A DNA stretch of 8,956 nucleotides. It comes from an uncultured Eubacteriales bacterium. GTDB taxonomy: Bacteria > Bacillota > Clostridia > UMGS1810. The notes beneath the pieces were generated by a model. It saw only the letters and a program-made list of their open reading frames with translations. It made no database searches and was not told the origin of the DNA. Where the stretch lies: the NCBI GenBank assembly GCA_900555295.1, contig USKN01000067.1, forward strand, positions 1 to 8,956. Direction: 5' to 3'. Every line of letters begins with the position of its first letter. The stretch's first letter is position 1. Of the stretch, positions 1 to 7,030 are shown piece after piece. Position numbers and translations under genes: made by a program.

Positions 1-810
1 AATCGTGTAATCAGCACCGCGCCAGCTATAAATCGATTGGTCAACATCACCCACAACGCAAAGCGAACGTTCGGGAGGAAGTTCTTCAAGATTATTGGTA
101 TATAACATTTTTACCAAACGATACTGCGCAAGGTTTGTATCCTGATACTCGTCTACAAGAATATACTTAAACTTGTTTTGATAATATTCAAGCACATCGG
201 GATATTTTTCAAGTATTTCAACCGTTTTACAAAGCAAATCGTCAAAATCGAGTGCATTGTTTGCTTTTAATATTTGGCTGTAACGAGAATAGATTTTTGC
301 ATATCCTTTCATACGGTAATCCAAAGCAATTTTGCTTTCAAAAACCTCGGGGCTTATTCCTTTGTTTTTAGCGTCGCTTATGCGCGAGATAATGCTTTTT
401 ACAGGATAGTTATCTTCATTTAACATACAATCCTTTATGCATTGTTTTACAATACGTTTTTGGTCATTTGTATCGTATATGTTAAAATTAGAGGTATACC
501 CTATTTTATCTATATCCCGCCTTAACATTCTAAGGCAAGCGGAGTGAAATGTTTTAATCCACATATCACCCGCATCGTCGGGAACAAGAGATGTTATCCT
601 TTCAAGCATCTCCTTTGCCGCCTTGTTTGTAAATGTTATTGCAAGTATTTCCCACGGGCGCGCTTTATGCATTTTTAAAATATAAGCTATTCGTCTTGTG
701 AGAACCGTTGTTTTGCCACTTCCCGCACCCGCAAGCACCAAAAGCGGTCCATCGGCTTTAAGTACAGCCTTTTGCTGCATATCGTTTAATCCGTTTAGTA
801 ATTCGTCCAT
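1..810 (-). CDS. pcrA: UvrD/PcrA-type superfamily 1 DNA helicase, N-terminal 270 residues (cut by window edge)
   Basis: An ATP-dependent 3'-5' DNA helicase of the PcrA/UvrD family, which in Firmicutes acts in excision repair, plasmid rolling-circle replication and removal of recombination intermediates. Translating the minus strand from the ATG at 810-808 gives 270 open codons up to the window edge. Visible helicase motifs are a Q-motif region (about residues 8-13), Walker A GAGSGKT (28-34), motif Ia TFTNKAA (59-65), motif Ib TFHS (87-90), the domain 1B element LDFDDL (187-192), motif II VDEYQDTN (219-226) and motif III GDVDQSIYSWRGAD (254-267). Domains 2A and 2B lie outside the window; family members are usually 700-770 residues. 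The start is supported by AAGGA (819-823) eight bases upstream. It lies 19 bp after ysxC and is probably co-transcribed with lon and ysxC. PcrA is preferred over RecB-like or Rep-like helicases because of the compact N-terminus and the YSWRGAD motif. Confidence 0.9.
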   Translation of the reverse strand, partial: MDELLNGLNDMQQKAVLKADGPLLVLAGAGSGKTTVLTRRIAYILKMHKARPWEILAITFTNKAAKEMLERITSLVPDDAGDMWIKTFHSACLRMLRRDIDKIGYTSNFNIYDTNDQKRIVKQCIKDCMLNEDNYPVKSIISRISDAKNKGISPEVFESKIALDYRMKGYAKIYSRYSQILKANNALDFDDLLCKTVEILEKYPDVLEYYQNKFKYILVDEYQDTNLAQYRLVKMLYTNNLEELPPERSLCVVGDVDQSIYSWRGADYTI

Positions 811-829
811 ATTATTTGTCCTTATTTTT

Positions 830-1414
830 TTATAGTATTTCCTGTTCAATATAACTTAAAAATTGGTCGCGCCCCTCACCCGTTACGGCCGAAAAAGGAA
901 TTATAACATCATCGCCGCAAAGTCCGAGCTGCTCAATTATCATATTTAAGTTTTCATTTATCTGCGTTTTTTTTAGTTTATCCAACTTTGTTGCAACAAC
1001 AACCGCTCTATCGCATACCGAACGTATATAGTCCATCATCATTATATCGTCTTGGGTAGGTTTATGCCTGCTATCCACAAGCAAAATAACCTGTTTTAAG
1101 CTTTCGCGCTCGTGCAAATACTCGTTTATCATAACTCCCCATTTTGCTTTTTCGGATTTTGATACGCGTGCAAAACCGTATCCGGGCAAATCCACAAGAC
1201 ACAGCTTATCGTCTATGTTGTAAAAGTTCACCGTTGCTGTTTTTCCCGGGGTTGAACTTACACGTGCAAGTTTTTTGCGGTTAAGCAATTTGTTAATAAG
1301 TGATGATTTTCCTACATTGCTCCTGCCCGCAAAAGCTATTTCGGGCCAGGGAGTGTTGGGATACTGATTTTTTCGCACAGCGGATATCATAAGTGTAACA
1401 TTGTGAATATTCAT
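830..1414 (-). CDS. ysxC: YsxC/EngB ribosome-biogenesis GTPase
   Basis: A small essential GTPase (EngB, YihA or YsxC) needed for assembly of the large ribosomal subunit; it binds immature 50S particles in the cytoplasm. The 194-residue protein has the normal family length and all G motifs: G1 GRSNVGKS (30-37), the family-specific STPGKT (54-59) covering the G2 threonine, G3 DLPGYG (75-80), G4 TKLDK (142-146) and G5 SAVTGEG (175-181). The ATG at 1414-1412 follows AAAGGAGT (1422-1429) with a 7-base spacer, and this Shine-Dalgarno touches the lon stop codon, which suggests translational coupling. It sits 14 bp downstream of lon, the same lon-ysxC order known from Bacillus subtilis, and 19 bp before pcrA. 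Nothing is truncated or missing. Confidence 0.96.
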   Translation of the reverse strand: MNIHNVTLMISAVRKNQYPNTPWPEIAFAGRSNVGKSSLINKLLNRKKLARVSSTPGKTATVNFYNIDDKLCLVDLPGYGFARVSKSEKAKWGVMINEYLHERESLKQVILLVDSRHKPTQDDIMMMDYIRSVCDRAVVVATKLDKLKKTQINENLNMIIEQLGLCGDDVIIPFSAVTGEGRDQFLSYIEQEIL

Positions 1415-1428
1415 ACATTAAACTCCTT

Positions 1429-3771
1429 TTAGTTTATAAATGCTGTATGAGTAACGGTTTTCATACTGTCGGCAACAACAAAATCAAGAGATGAACGCAC
1501 ATTATCGGGCAATTCGCTGATATCGGCAACGTTTTCCTTTGGAATAAGCACTGTTTTAATACCCTCGCGGTATGCAGCCATTGCTTTTTCCTTTAATCCG
1601 CCTATCGGCAAAATTCGTCCCGTAATGGTAATTTCACCCGTCATAGCCACATCACCTCTTACTTTTTTACCCGTGAGAGCAGATATAATACCTGTACACA
1701 TAGTAATACCTGCCGACGGACCGTCTTTTGGAACAGCGCCCTCCGGAACATGTATATGAATATCGCATTTTGATGAAAAGTCTTCAGGTACGCCAAACAT
1801 TGACGCATTTGCCCGTACATATGTTATGGCGGCTTTAGCCGACTCTTTCATAACATCTCCAAGCTGACCCGTAAGTTCCAAATTACCGCTTCCGTCCATA
1901 ACATTTACCTCAATGCTCAATGTATCACCGCCGAATTGAGTCCACGCAAGGCCGTTAACCACACCCACATTTGATTCTTTGTGCGTACATAATTCGGGAA
2001 ATATTTTTTTTCCCAAATATTTTTCTATGTTAGCCGAGCTTACGGTAAGATGTTTTTTTCCGTCAAGTGCAATTAACTTTGCCGCGTGGCGCATTATTTG
2101 AGCAATTTTTCGTTCAAGTTCTCTTACTCCGGCCTCTCTTGTGTATGCCGATATTATTGTGTCCACAGCGTCGCTTTTTATTGTAAGATTACTCTTTTTT
2201 AAGCCGTGTTCCGAAAGCTGTTTGGGAATAAGATGCATTTCGGCAATCGCCTTTTTATCCTCCGACGTATAGCTTGAAAGCTCTATTATTTCCATTCTGT
2301 CAAGCAAAGGACGTTCTATTGTATCGAGCGTATTTGCGGTTGTAATAAAAAACACATCCGACAAATCGGTTTCAAGTTCCAAATAATTATCTCTGAACGA
2401 AAAGTTTTGCTCCGTATCCAAAACCTCAAGCAAAGCAGCCGACGGAGCGCCTTTAATGCCGTCGCCGAGTTTGTCTATTTCATCCAACAGTATAACGGGG
2501 TTCATTGTGCCTGCGTATTTAAGCGCCGATACAATTCTTCCGGGCATTGAGCCTATATATGTACGTCTGTGTCCCCGTATTTCGCTTTCGTCGTGTACAC
2601 CGCCAAGCGATATTCTTACATACTCCCGTCCGAGAACTTTTGCAATTGATTTGGCAATACTTGTTTTACCTACTCCGGGCGGTCCCACAAGGCATATTAC
2701 GGGTGATTTTTTGCCCTCCGTAAGTTTTCGTACAGCCAAAAACTCTATAATTCTGTCTTTAACCTTATCCATTCCCCAATGGTCTTTATCAAGTATGGGA
2801 CGTGCATTTTCAAGTTCAAACGATTGAGGGCTTTTTACCTCCCACGGTATACTCTCAAGCCACTCCAAATAATTTTGCAAAACAGTGTATTCCGAACTTG
2901 ACGGCGGAATTTTTGTAAGCTTGTTTTCTTCTTCTGCCGCTTTATCCAATACGGGTGCGGGCACGCCGCGTTTGAGCAAACGTCCGATGCAATCGTTTTC
3001 GTCATCATCAGTTTCTTCAATTTCGCCGTTTTCCCGTTGCTCTATTCTTTTGAGTATACTCTTAAACGTTTCTTTTTTATAAGTTTCAAAATCAAACGGC
3101 TGAAGTTTTTTATCCATATCCGAAGTTATTCGGAAATATTTAATTTCATCTTTTAAAAGCGAAATAAGCATCATTACGCGCTTTAGCGGATCGTACTCCT
3201 CCAATAACTTTTGTTTGATTTCGGGTGCAAAATTTACGCTTGACGCTACCGCGTCGGATAAATTACCCGGGGTATTTATATTACCGAATACTTTTTGAAC
3301 TTCACTCGGATAGCGCGATTTTATTTTGTAGTAATTTTGAAGTTCTTCTTTAAGTTTGCGCATATAAAACTTTTCGTCCTTATCGTCGCTTTCGGGCAAG
3401 TTATTAATAATTCGCGTTTCTTTAACATCGCCCTCAATAAACGGCGCATACTTATTAATATGTAAAAGTTTGCCTCTTACAATTCCTTCAAGTAAAATTT
3501 TAACATTTCCGTTATCCAACGTAAGCACCTGTTTAATGCGTGCAATAGTACCTATTGTGTAAAAATCGATTTCTGTCGGCGTATCTGTATTTAAATTCTT
3601 TTGTGCCAAAAGAAAAACAAACTGTCCGTTTTCCAATGCGTAATTAACCGCATTAACGGAATTAACACGTGCAACATCAAAATGAATTATCGATTCCGGA
3701 AATACGGGTATTCCTTTTAACGGAAGAACAGCAAGAGTGTGAATTTTTTCTGCCGTAGAATTGTCTGTCAT
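1429..3771 (-). CDS. lon: Lon ATP-dependent serine protease (LonA type)
   Basis: A cytosolic hexameric AAA+ protease that unfolds and degrades damaged and some regulatory proteins. The 780-residue product has a normal LonA length. It shows an N-terminal substrate-binding domain (about 10-210), a charged helical linker (about 215-290), PPSSSEYTVLQNYLEWL at the start of the AAA+ module, Walker A GPPGVGKT (363-370), Walker B ILLDEID (427-433), the EIRGHRRTYIGSMPGR pore/second-region segment (397-412), and an S16 protease domain with Ser686 in PKDGPSAG and Lys729 in GGLKEKAMAA. These residues are 43 apart, as in Escherichia coli Lon (S679/K722). The REYYLREQ-like signature normally seen in the coiled coil is absent; about residues 223-262 are divergent and acidic at the end. 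ATG 3771 is preceded by GAGGAG (3780-3785). It is the first gene of lon-ysxC-pcrA with its own promoter; no CIRCE or CtsR box was seen. Confidence 0.98.
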   Translation of the reverse strand: MTDNSTAEKIHTLAVLPLKGIPVFPESIIHFDVARVNSVNAVNYALENGQFVFLLAQKNLNTDTPTEIDFYTIGTIARIKQVLTLDNGNVKILLEGIVRGKLLHINKYAPFIEGDVKETRIINNLPESDDKDEKFYMRKLKEELQNYYKIKSRYPSEVQKVFGNINTPGNLSDAVASSVNFAPEIKQKLLEEYDPLKRVMMLISLLKDEIKYFRITSDMDKKLQPFDFETYKKETFKSILKRIEQRENGEIEETDDDENDCIGRLLKRGVPAPVLDKAAEEENKLTKIPPSSSEYTVLQNYLEWLESIPWEVKSPQSFELENARPILDKDHWGMDKVKDRIIEFLAVRKLTEGKKSPVICLVGPPGVGKTSIAKSIAKVLGREYVRISLGGVHDESEIRGHRRTYIGSMPGRIVSALKYAGTMNPVILLDEIDKLGDGIKGAPSAALLEVLDTEQNFSFRDNYLELETDLSDVFFITTANTLDTIERPLLDRMEIIELSSYTSEDKKAIAEMHLIPKQLSEHGLKKSNLTIKSDAVDTIISAYTREAGVRELERKIAQIMRHAAKLIALDGKKHLTVSSANIEKYLGKKIFPELCTHKESNVGVVNGLAWTQFGGDTLSIEVNVMDGSGNLELTGQLGDVMKESAKAAITYVRANASMFGVPEDFSSKCDIHIHVPEGAVPKDGPSAGITMCTGIISALTGKKVRGDVAMTGEITITGRILPIGGLKEKAMAAYREGIKTVLIPKENVADISELPDNVRSSLDFVVADSMKTVTHTAFIN

Positions 3772-3791
3772 ATTATCAACTCCTCGTTATA

Positions 3792-3819
3792 AGGCAACAA
3801 AAATAATTTTTTGGTGCCT
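3792..3819 (-). promoter_or_regulatory. Stem-loop in the lon 5' leader
   Basis: On the transcript strand, two 12-base arms (3819-3808 and 3803-3792) pair with one C/U mismatch around a 4-base loop (3804-3807). The outer part is G/C-rich (AGGC/GCCT) and the inner part is A/U. It lies between the predicted transcription start (about 3831) and the lon Shine-Dalgarno, only six bases from the latter. No T-run follows it in either direction, so it does not look like an intrinsic terminator. It could be an mRNA stability or translation-control element, or a DNA operator dyad; the role is inferred only from position. Confidence 0.5.
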
Positions 3820-3837
3820 GCTGCAATTATACTTAAT

Positions 3838-3866
3838 ATTATATACTGTTTTTTGATATATTTCAA
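3838..3866 (-). promoter_or_regulatory. SigA-type promoter of lon-ysxC-pcrA
   Basis: Read on the minus strand, TTGAAA (3866-3861) and a perfect TATAAT (3843-3838) are separated by exactly 17 bases. The predicted start is near 3831, giving a leader of about 60 nt before the lon ATG. No competing promoter is evident before ysxC or pcrA, where the gaps are only 14 and 19 bp. Confidence 0.75.
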
Positions 3867-3997
3867 GCAAATTATGTATATAATTTTTGTATATCACGGA
3901 ATTTTTTGTATTTTATATATATTTTTTAACAATTTGTTATTTCTTGTGCAAAACTTTAGCGAAAAAAAGCAAAAAAATCTGTTTTTAAAAATAAACA

Positions 3998-4026
3998 TTG
4001 CAATAAAAAACAAAAAGTGATACAAT
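3998..4026 (+). promoter_or_regulatory. Candidate SigA-type promoter of the LUD gene
   Basis: TTGCAA (3998-4003) and TACAAT (4021-4026) are separated by 17 bases. The predicted start is about 4033, at the edge of the Shine-Dalgarno GAGGTG, leaving a leader of only about 15 nt. The flanking DNA is very A/T-rich, so chance matches are likely and confidence is moderate. If this promoter is right, the upstream GTG at 4036 cannot be an efficient start. Confidence 0.5.
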
Positions 4027-4047
4027 AAATTTGAGGTGAATGGCTTT

Positions 4048-4719
4048 ATGGATAACAATCAAAAAGAAATTATGTTAAAACGTATTGACAAAACAATAAA
4101 AGCACTCCAAAAAAACCGTATGGATGCTCACTATGCCGAAACGGCGGAACAAGCTTATAAATTAATAATGAGTCTTATTCCGCAAGGCTCCACCGTTTCA
4201 ATGGGCGGAACCGTTACGGCCCAACAACTTGGAGTAACCGACGCGCTTAAAAGCGGCAAATATAATTTTTTAGACCGCACTTTGGCAAAAACACCCCAAG
4301 AAATTGACGATATATACCGCAAAACCTTTTTTGCCGATTATTTTGTAACAAGTTCAAATGCGGTAACCGAAAACGGAGAGCTTTATAACGTGGACGGCAA
4401 CGCAAACAGAGTTGCCGCTATGCTGTACGGTCCCAAAAACGTTATTGTGGCGGTTGGGTACAATAAAATTGTAAAAAATATAGACGAAGCCGTACTGCGC
4501 GTTAAATCGGAAGCTGCACCGGCAAACTGCATACGGCTTAATCTTGATACGTACTGTGCCCAAAACGGCGAATGTGTTTCGCTTAAAGCATCAAATCCGT
4601 ATATATGTATGGGCTGTGCGCCCGACAAACGTATATGCCGCAATTATACCATTATGTCAAGCCAGCGAATTGAAAACAGAATAAAAGTAGTAATTGTGGG
4701 CGAGCAGCTGGGTTATTAA
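4048..4719 (+). CDS. Stand-alone LUD-domain (DUF162, LutC-like) protein with Cys-rich C-terminus
   Basis: A member of the LUD family (PF02589), which includes the LutB/LutC lactate-utilisation proteins; the role of single-gene clostridial members is not established. From ATG 4048 the protein has 223 residues. Family features are VSMGGTVTAQQLG (50-62), YFVTSSNAVTENGELYNVDGNANRVA (98-123) and the GPKNVIVAVGYNKIV stretch (128-142), followed by AAPANCIRL and a C-terminal LGY. Cysteines 161, 170, 176, 187, 190 and 197 cluster near the end and could hold metal or an Fe-S cluster. GAGGTG (4033-4038) lies nine bases before ATG 4048; a longer reading from GTG 4036 would start inside that Shine-Dalgarno, so it is rejected. 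No lutA or lutB lies beside it, so an actual lactate role is unproven. It diverges from lon, and its stop overlaps the spoIIP stop by 4 bp. Confidence 0.88.
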   Translation: MDNNQKEIMLKRIDKTIKALQKNRMDAHYAETAEQAYKLIMSLIPQGSTVSMGGTVTAQQLGVTDALKSGKYNFLDRTLAKTPQEIDDIYRKTFFADYFVTSSNAVTENGELYNVDGNANRVAAMLYGPKNVIVAVGYNKIVKNIDEAVLRVKSEAAPANCIRLNLDTYCAQNGECVSLKASNPYICMGCAPDKRICRNYTIMSSQRIENRIKVVIVGEQLGY

Positions 4720-5900
4720 TTTTTTACCGTAAGCGCGTCGTAAATACCTTCGGCTATGTACTTTGCGGATGCAATTGCCTCGTCGAGGGTGTTTCCGTGT
4801 GTGCCGAATTCAAGCAAAAGAGAACCTGTTGTTTCGTGCATATTAAACCTCTCCCTGCGCAAATTTACAGGGCGCATAAGCCCGGGGTATTTTGTTTCAA
4901 TACTGTTTTGAATTCTAAGCGCAAAGCCCAGGTTTTCGCGCCAATCGGGATTATATAATCCGCTTGCATCACTGCCGCATACTATCATTACCTGTGCCGC
5001 TTTTTCACCGTTTATTTCCTTTGTAAGCTTTACTTTTGTTTCGTCTTCACGCACTATAGCGTCCCTGTGAACATCAAGCACACATTTTATTGTGGGATAT
5101 TCTTTAATGTGTTTTTCAATTAATTCTTTTGTTTTATTGTACGAATTGTTGTAAGACGGATAATCGTTTATTGTTTTATCGTGAATAACATTTAACCCTC
5201 TCTTTTTTAATTCCGACTCAAGCTCATCTCCCACTCTTACAACATTATACCGTATATCCTGGCACCGTGCAAAATCGCTTTGCGAATAGTGGTATTTTTC
5301 GCTTTGCGTGTAACTTTCGGACGCATGAGTATGTACAATCAAAACTTGCGGTTTATCAGATGATGACAGCGATATTTTTCCGCACGATTTCATTAACTCT
5401 TTTTTGTTGATTTCATACCCCGTTTCGTTTTTTATATCCAAATCGACCGACGCATTGCTTTGCTCCGATACCTTACCGTAATTGTATTCGGTTTTTTCGG
5501 GAGTGCTTTGTTTAGATACATCTGCATTATCTGCGTTAAACACCTGCGTGTTTTTTGTATCCTGAGTATTGTTTTTTTCTTGTTTTATATCGTATAAGTA
5601 CGGAATTTTTGACACATACATCACCGGGCTTTCAAAATATTTTAACATCTTTTTTTCGCCGTCAAAACCGTTACTGCTTATATACGGCACGGAAATATTA
5701 ACACACTTTTTTAAAAATTCGTCTTGCTTTAAAAAATTAACGTTTTTTAACGCAGATGCAAAACCGGCACAAAAAACCGCAGTGCTTACCGCCGCAATTA
5801 TTGCACCGACTGCCCGTCTGCCTATTATTAATGTTTTAAACGTTTTTTTATACGGTTTACCAAAGCATTTTTTGCCGTTGTACACTTTATCGCCTGTCAC
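4716..5900 (-). CDS. spoIIP: SpoIIP, stage II sporulation peptidoglycan hydrolase
   Basis: SpoIIP is a membrane-anchored amidase/endopeptidase that works with SpoIID and SpoIIM to remove septal peptidoglycan and drive engulfment of the forespore by the mother cell. The 394-residue product has a basic N-terminus, one membrane segment (about 29-51), a polar low-complexity linker (about 105-165) and a catalytic domain (about 183-392). Likely zinc and active-site residues are His190/His192 and Glu195 in VHTHASES, His278 in DVHRDA and Glu364 in LLEFGTHGNT, the usual SpoIIP motifs. Translation starts at GTG 5900-5898 with AAGAGGTG (5906-5913) five bases upstream; no better ATG lies before the membrane segment. 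It follows gpr by 87 bp, as in Bacillus. No convincing terminator follows; its TAA overlaps the LUD stop on the other strand. Confidence 0.95.
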   Translation of the reverse strand: MTGDKVYNGKKCFGKPYKKTFKTLIIGRRAVGAIIAAVSTAVFCAGFASALKNVNFLKQDEFLKKCVNISVPYISSNGFDGEKKMLKYFESPVMYVSKIPYLYDIKQEKNNTQDTKNTQVFNADNADVSKQSTPEKTEYNYGKVSEQSNASVDLDIKNETGYEINKKELMKSCGKISLSSSDKPQVLIVHTHASESYTQSEKYHYSQSDFARCQDIRYNVVRVGDELESELKKRGLNVIHDKTINDYPSYNNSYNKTKELIEKHIKEYPTIKCVLDVHRDAIVREDETKVKLTKEINGEKAAQVMIVCGSDASGLYNPDWRENLGFALRIQNSIETKYPGLMRPVNLRRERFNMHETTGSLLLEFGTHGNTLDEAIASAKYIAEGIYDALTVKN

Positions 5901-5944
5901 ACAAACACCTCTTATCGGTTTTGATTTTCGCTTTGTTTGTTTAA

Positions 5945-5975
5945 AATATATGACAAGCCGTAAACTAAAATACCT
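5945..5975 (-). promoter_or_regulatory. Candidate SigE-type promoter of spoIIP
   Basis: On the minus strand CATATATT (5952-5945) fits the SigE -10 pattern CATACAnT except for one base. A weaker TATT core within 5975-5969 lies 16 bases upstream. The predicted start near 5938 gives a leader of about 38 nt. In B. subtilis, spoIIP has its own mother-cell SigE promoter, which is what prompted the search. The -35 match is poor and the region is A/T-rich, so this is tentative. Confidence 0.35.
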
Positions 5976-5987
5976 TTTTTAAATTAA

Positions 5988-6953
5988 TTAAAAATCAAAT
6001 ACTTCGCTGCCGAGCAAAGTCTTGTTTATGCCGCGCGCAATTATCTCGGATATATCGTCTATAATACTGTCAACCTCTTTCGGTGTTACAATCAGCTCAC
6101 CGACATACGGAAACAAAACCTGCTTTATAATCGCATACCTGTTATCCGTTTCAAATATATTAATGTGTTTTAAAATAGGCGAATTTTTATCGGCGTGCGT
6201 TTTAATGGCGTCGGTAAGTAATTCTATTGAATCGTTTGCAACCGTTGCGGCGTCAACTACAGTAGGCACGCCTATGGCAATTACGGGAATACCCAAAGTT
6301 TCTTTGTTAATACCCAATCTTTTGTTGCCTATCCCCGACCCGGGTATTATTCCCGTATCCGCAATCTGAATTGTTGTGCTTATTCTGTCAATTTTACGTG
6401 ATGCCAGCGCGTCTATGGCAATTACAGCGTCGGGTTTTATTTTATCGGTTATGCCACGTATTATTTCAAGCGTTTCTATTCCCGTAAGCCCAAGAACCCC
6501 TGGAGATACGGCGCTTACGGCTCTTGTGTTTTCGCCAAACACATCGGGCAATTCGTCTATTAAATGCCTTGTCACCATAAGGCTGTCAATCACTTTTGGC
6601 CCGAGTGCGTCGGGAGTTACATACCTGTTGCCCAGCCCCACAACAAGAACCGACGATTTTGGATTTAAATTAAGTATACTTTCAAGCTGGCGCGATAAAA
6701 TATTTACCGTGTCATCATACCCTTTTGCGCTGTTTTTTCGCAGCACCTGTGCATCTATTGTAATATATGTGCCGCACGGTTTGCCTATTTTTTCTGCCGC
6801 CTGTTCCGTTTTTATAACAACTTTGCTTATTTTTATTCCGTTTTGTTCGTATTCTTCTATTTTTGCTCCGTCAATTGTTTTACTGTCGGTCGAAGCAAGC
6901 GCCGCCGCTTCAATAGCCAAATCGGTTCTTATACTTGTTCTGCTTACATTCAT
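5988..6953 (-). CDS. gpr: GPR, spore (germination) protease
   Basis: GPR is the forespore-made endoprotease that starts degradation of DNA-protecting small acid-soluble proteins during germination (family A25). The 321-residue protein shows RTDLA at 9-13, the region where the family zymogen is autoprocessed, GLGNRYVTPDALGP (106-119), SAVSPGVLGLTGIET (147-161), AIDALASR (179-186), TGIIPGSGIGNKR (200-212) and GVPTVVDAATVA (228-239). Asp115 and Asp181 are 66 apart, matching the catalytic Asp127/Asp193 of the Bacillus megaterium enzyme. It is slightly shorter than Bacillus GPR (about 370), with a short propeptide. ATG 6953 follows GGGGTGAT (6959-6966) by five bases. A SigF/SigG-like promoter lies just upstream, and spoIIP follows in the same direction. 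It is transcribed divergently from putP. Confidence 0.96.
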   Translation of the reverse strand: MNVSRTSIRTDLAIEAAALASTDSKTIDGAKIEEYEQNGIKISKVVIKTEQAAEKIGKPCGTYITIDAQVLRKNSAKGYDDTVNILSRQLESILNLNPKSSVLVVGLGNRYVTPDALGPKVIDSLMVTRHLIDELPDVFGENTRAVSAVSPGVLGLTGIETLEIIRGITDKIKPDAVIAIDALASRKIDRISTTIQIADTGIIPGSGIGNKRLGINKETLGIPVIAIGVPTVVDAATVANDSIELLTDAIKTHADKNSPILKHINIFETDNRYAIIKQVLFPYVGELIVTPKEVDSIIDDISEIIARGINKTLLGSEVFDF

Positions 6954-6981
6954 AAATTATCACCCCGCAGTTTTATAATTC

Positions 6982-7011
6982 AATTATGCGCTCAAGTAAA
7001 CTTTTTATTCA
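6982..7011 (-). promoter_or_regulatory. SigF/SigG-type forespore promoter of gpr
   Basis: On the minus strand TGAATA (7011-7006) is followed after 17 bases by CATAATT (6988-6982). The SigG consensus is roughly TGAATA, 17-18 bases, then CATACTA; the -35 is perfect and the -10 begins CATA as expected. The predicted start near 6975 leaves a leader of about 22 nt that includes the gpr Shine-Dalgarno. B. subtilis gpr is transcribed by SigF and SigG, so gene identity and promoter type agree. Confidence 0.65.
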
Positions 7012-7030
7012 AAAATTTTAAAAATATTTC

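Noticed and set aside
2456..2827. 123-codon plus-strand ORF antisense to lon
   Set aside because: It overlaps the highly conserved AAA+ coding region; Ser/Pro-rich composition is typical of an antisense shadow.
3855..3895. GATATA/TATATC inverted repeat between lon and the LUD gene
   Set aside because: It is built only of A/T-rich alternating bases in an A/T-rich region and is expected by chance.
3811..4020. 69-codon plus-strand ORF in the lon/LUD intergenic region
   Set aside because: It begins with TTG without a ribosome-binding site, overlaps the lon promoter and leader, and its hydrophobic/Lys-rich make-up follows from A/T-rich DNA.
4036..4047. GTG start for the LUD protein
   Set aside because: The codon lies within the Shine-Dalgarno sequence; ATG 4048 has correct spacing.
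4680..4730. Possible terminator after the LUD gene
   Set aside because: A T-run follows the stop, but the only stem is short and needs G-U pairs; not convincing.
6376..6978. 200-codon plus-strand ORF antisense to gpr
   Set aside because: It is a mirror of the strongly conserved gpr frame, has no recognisable domain and would run over the gpr promoter.
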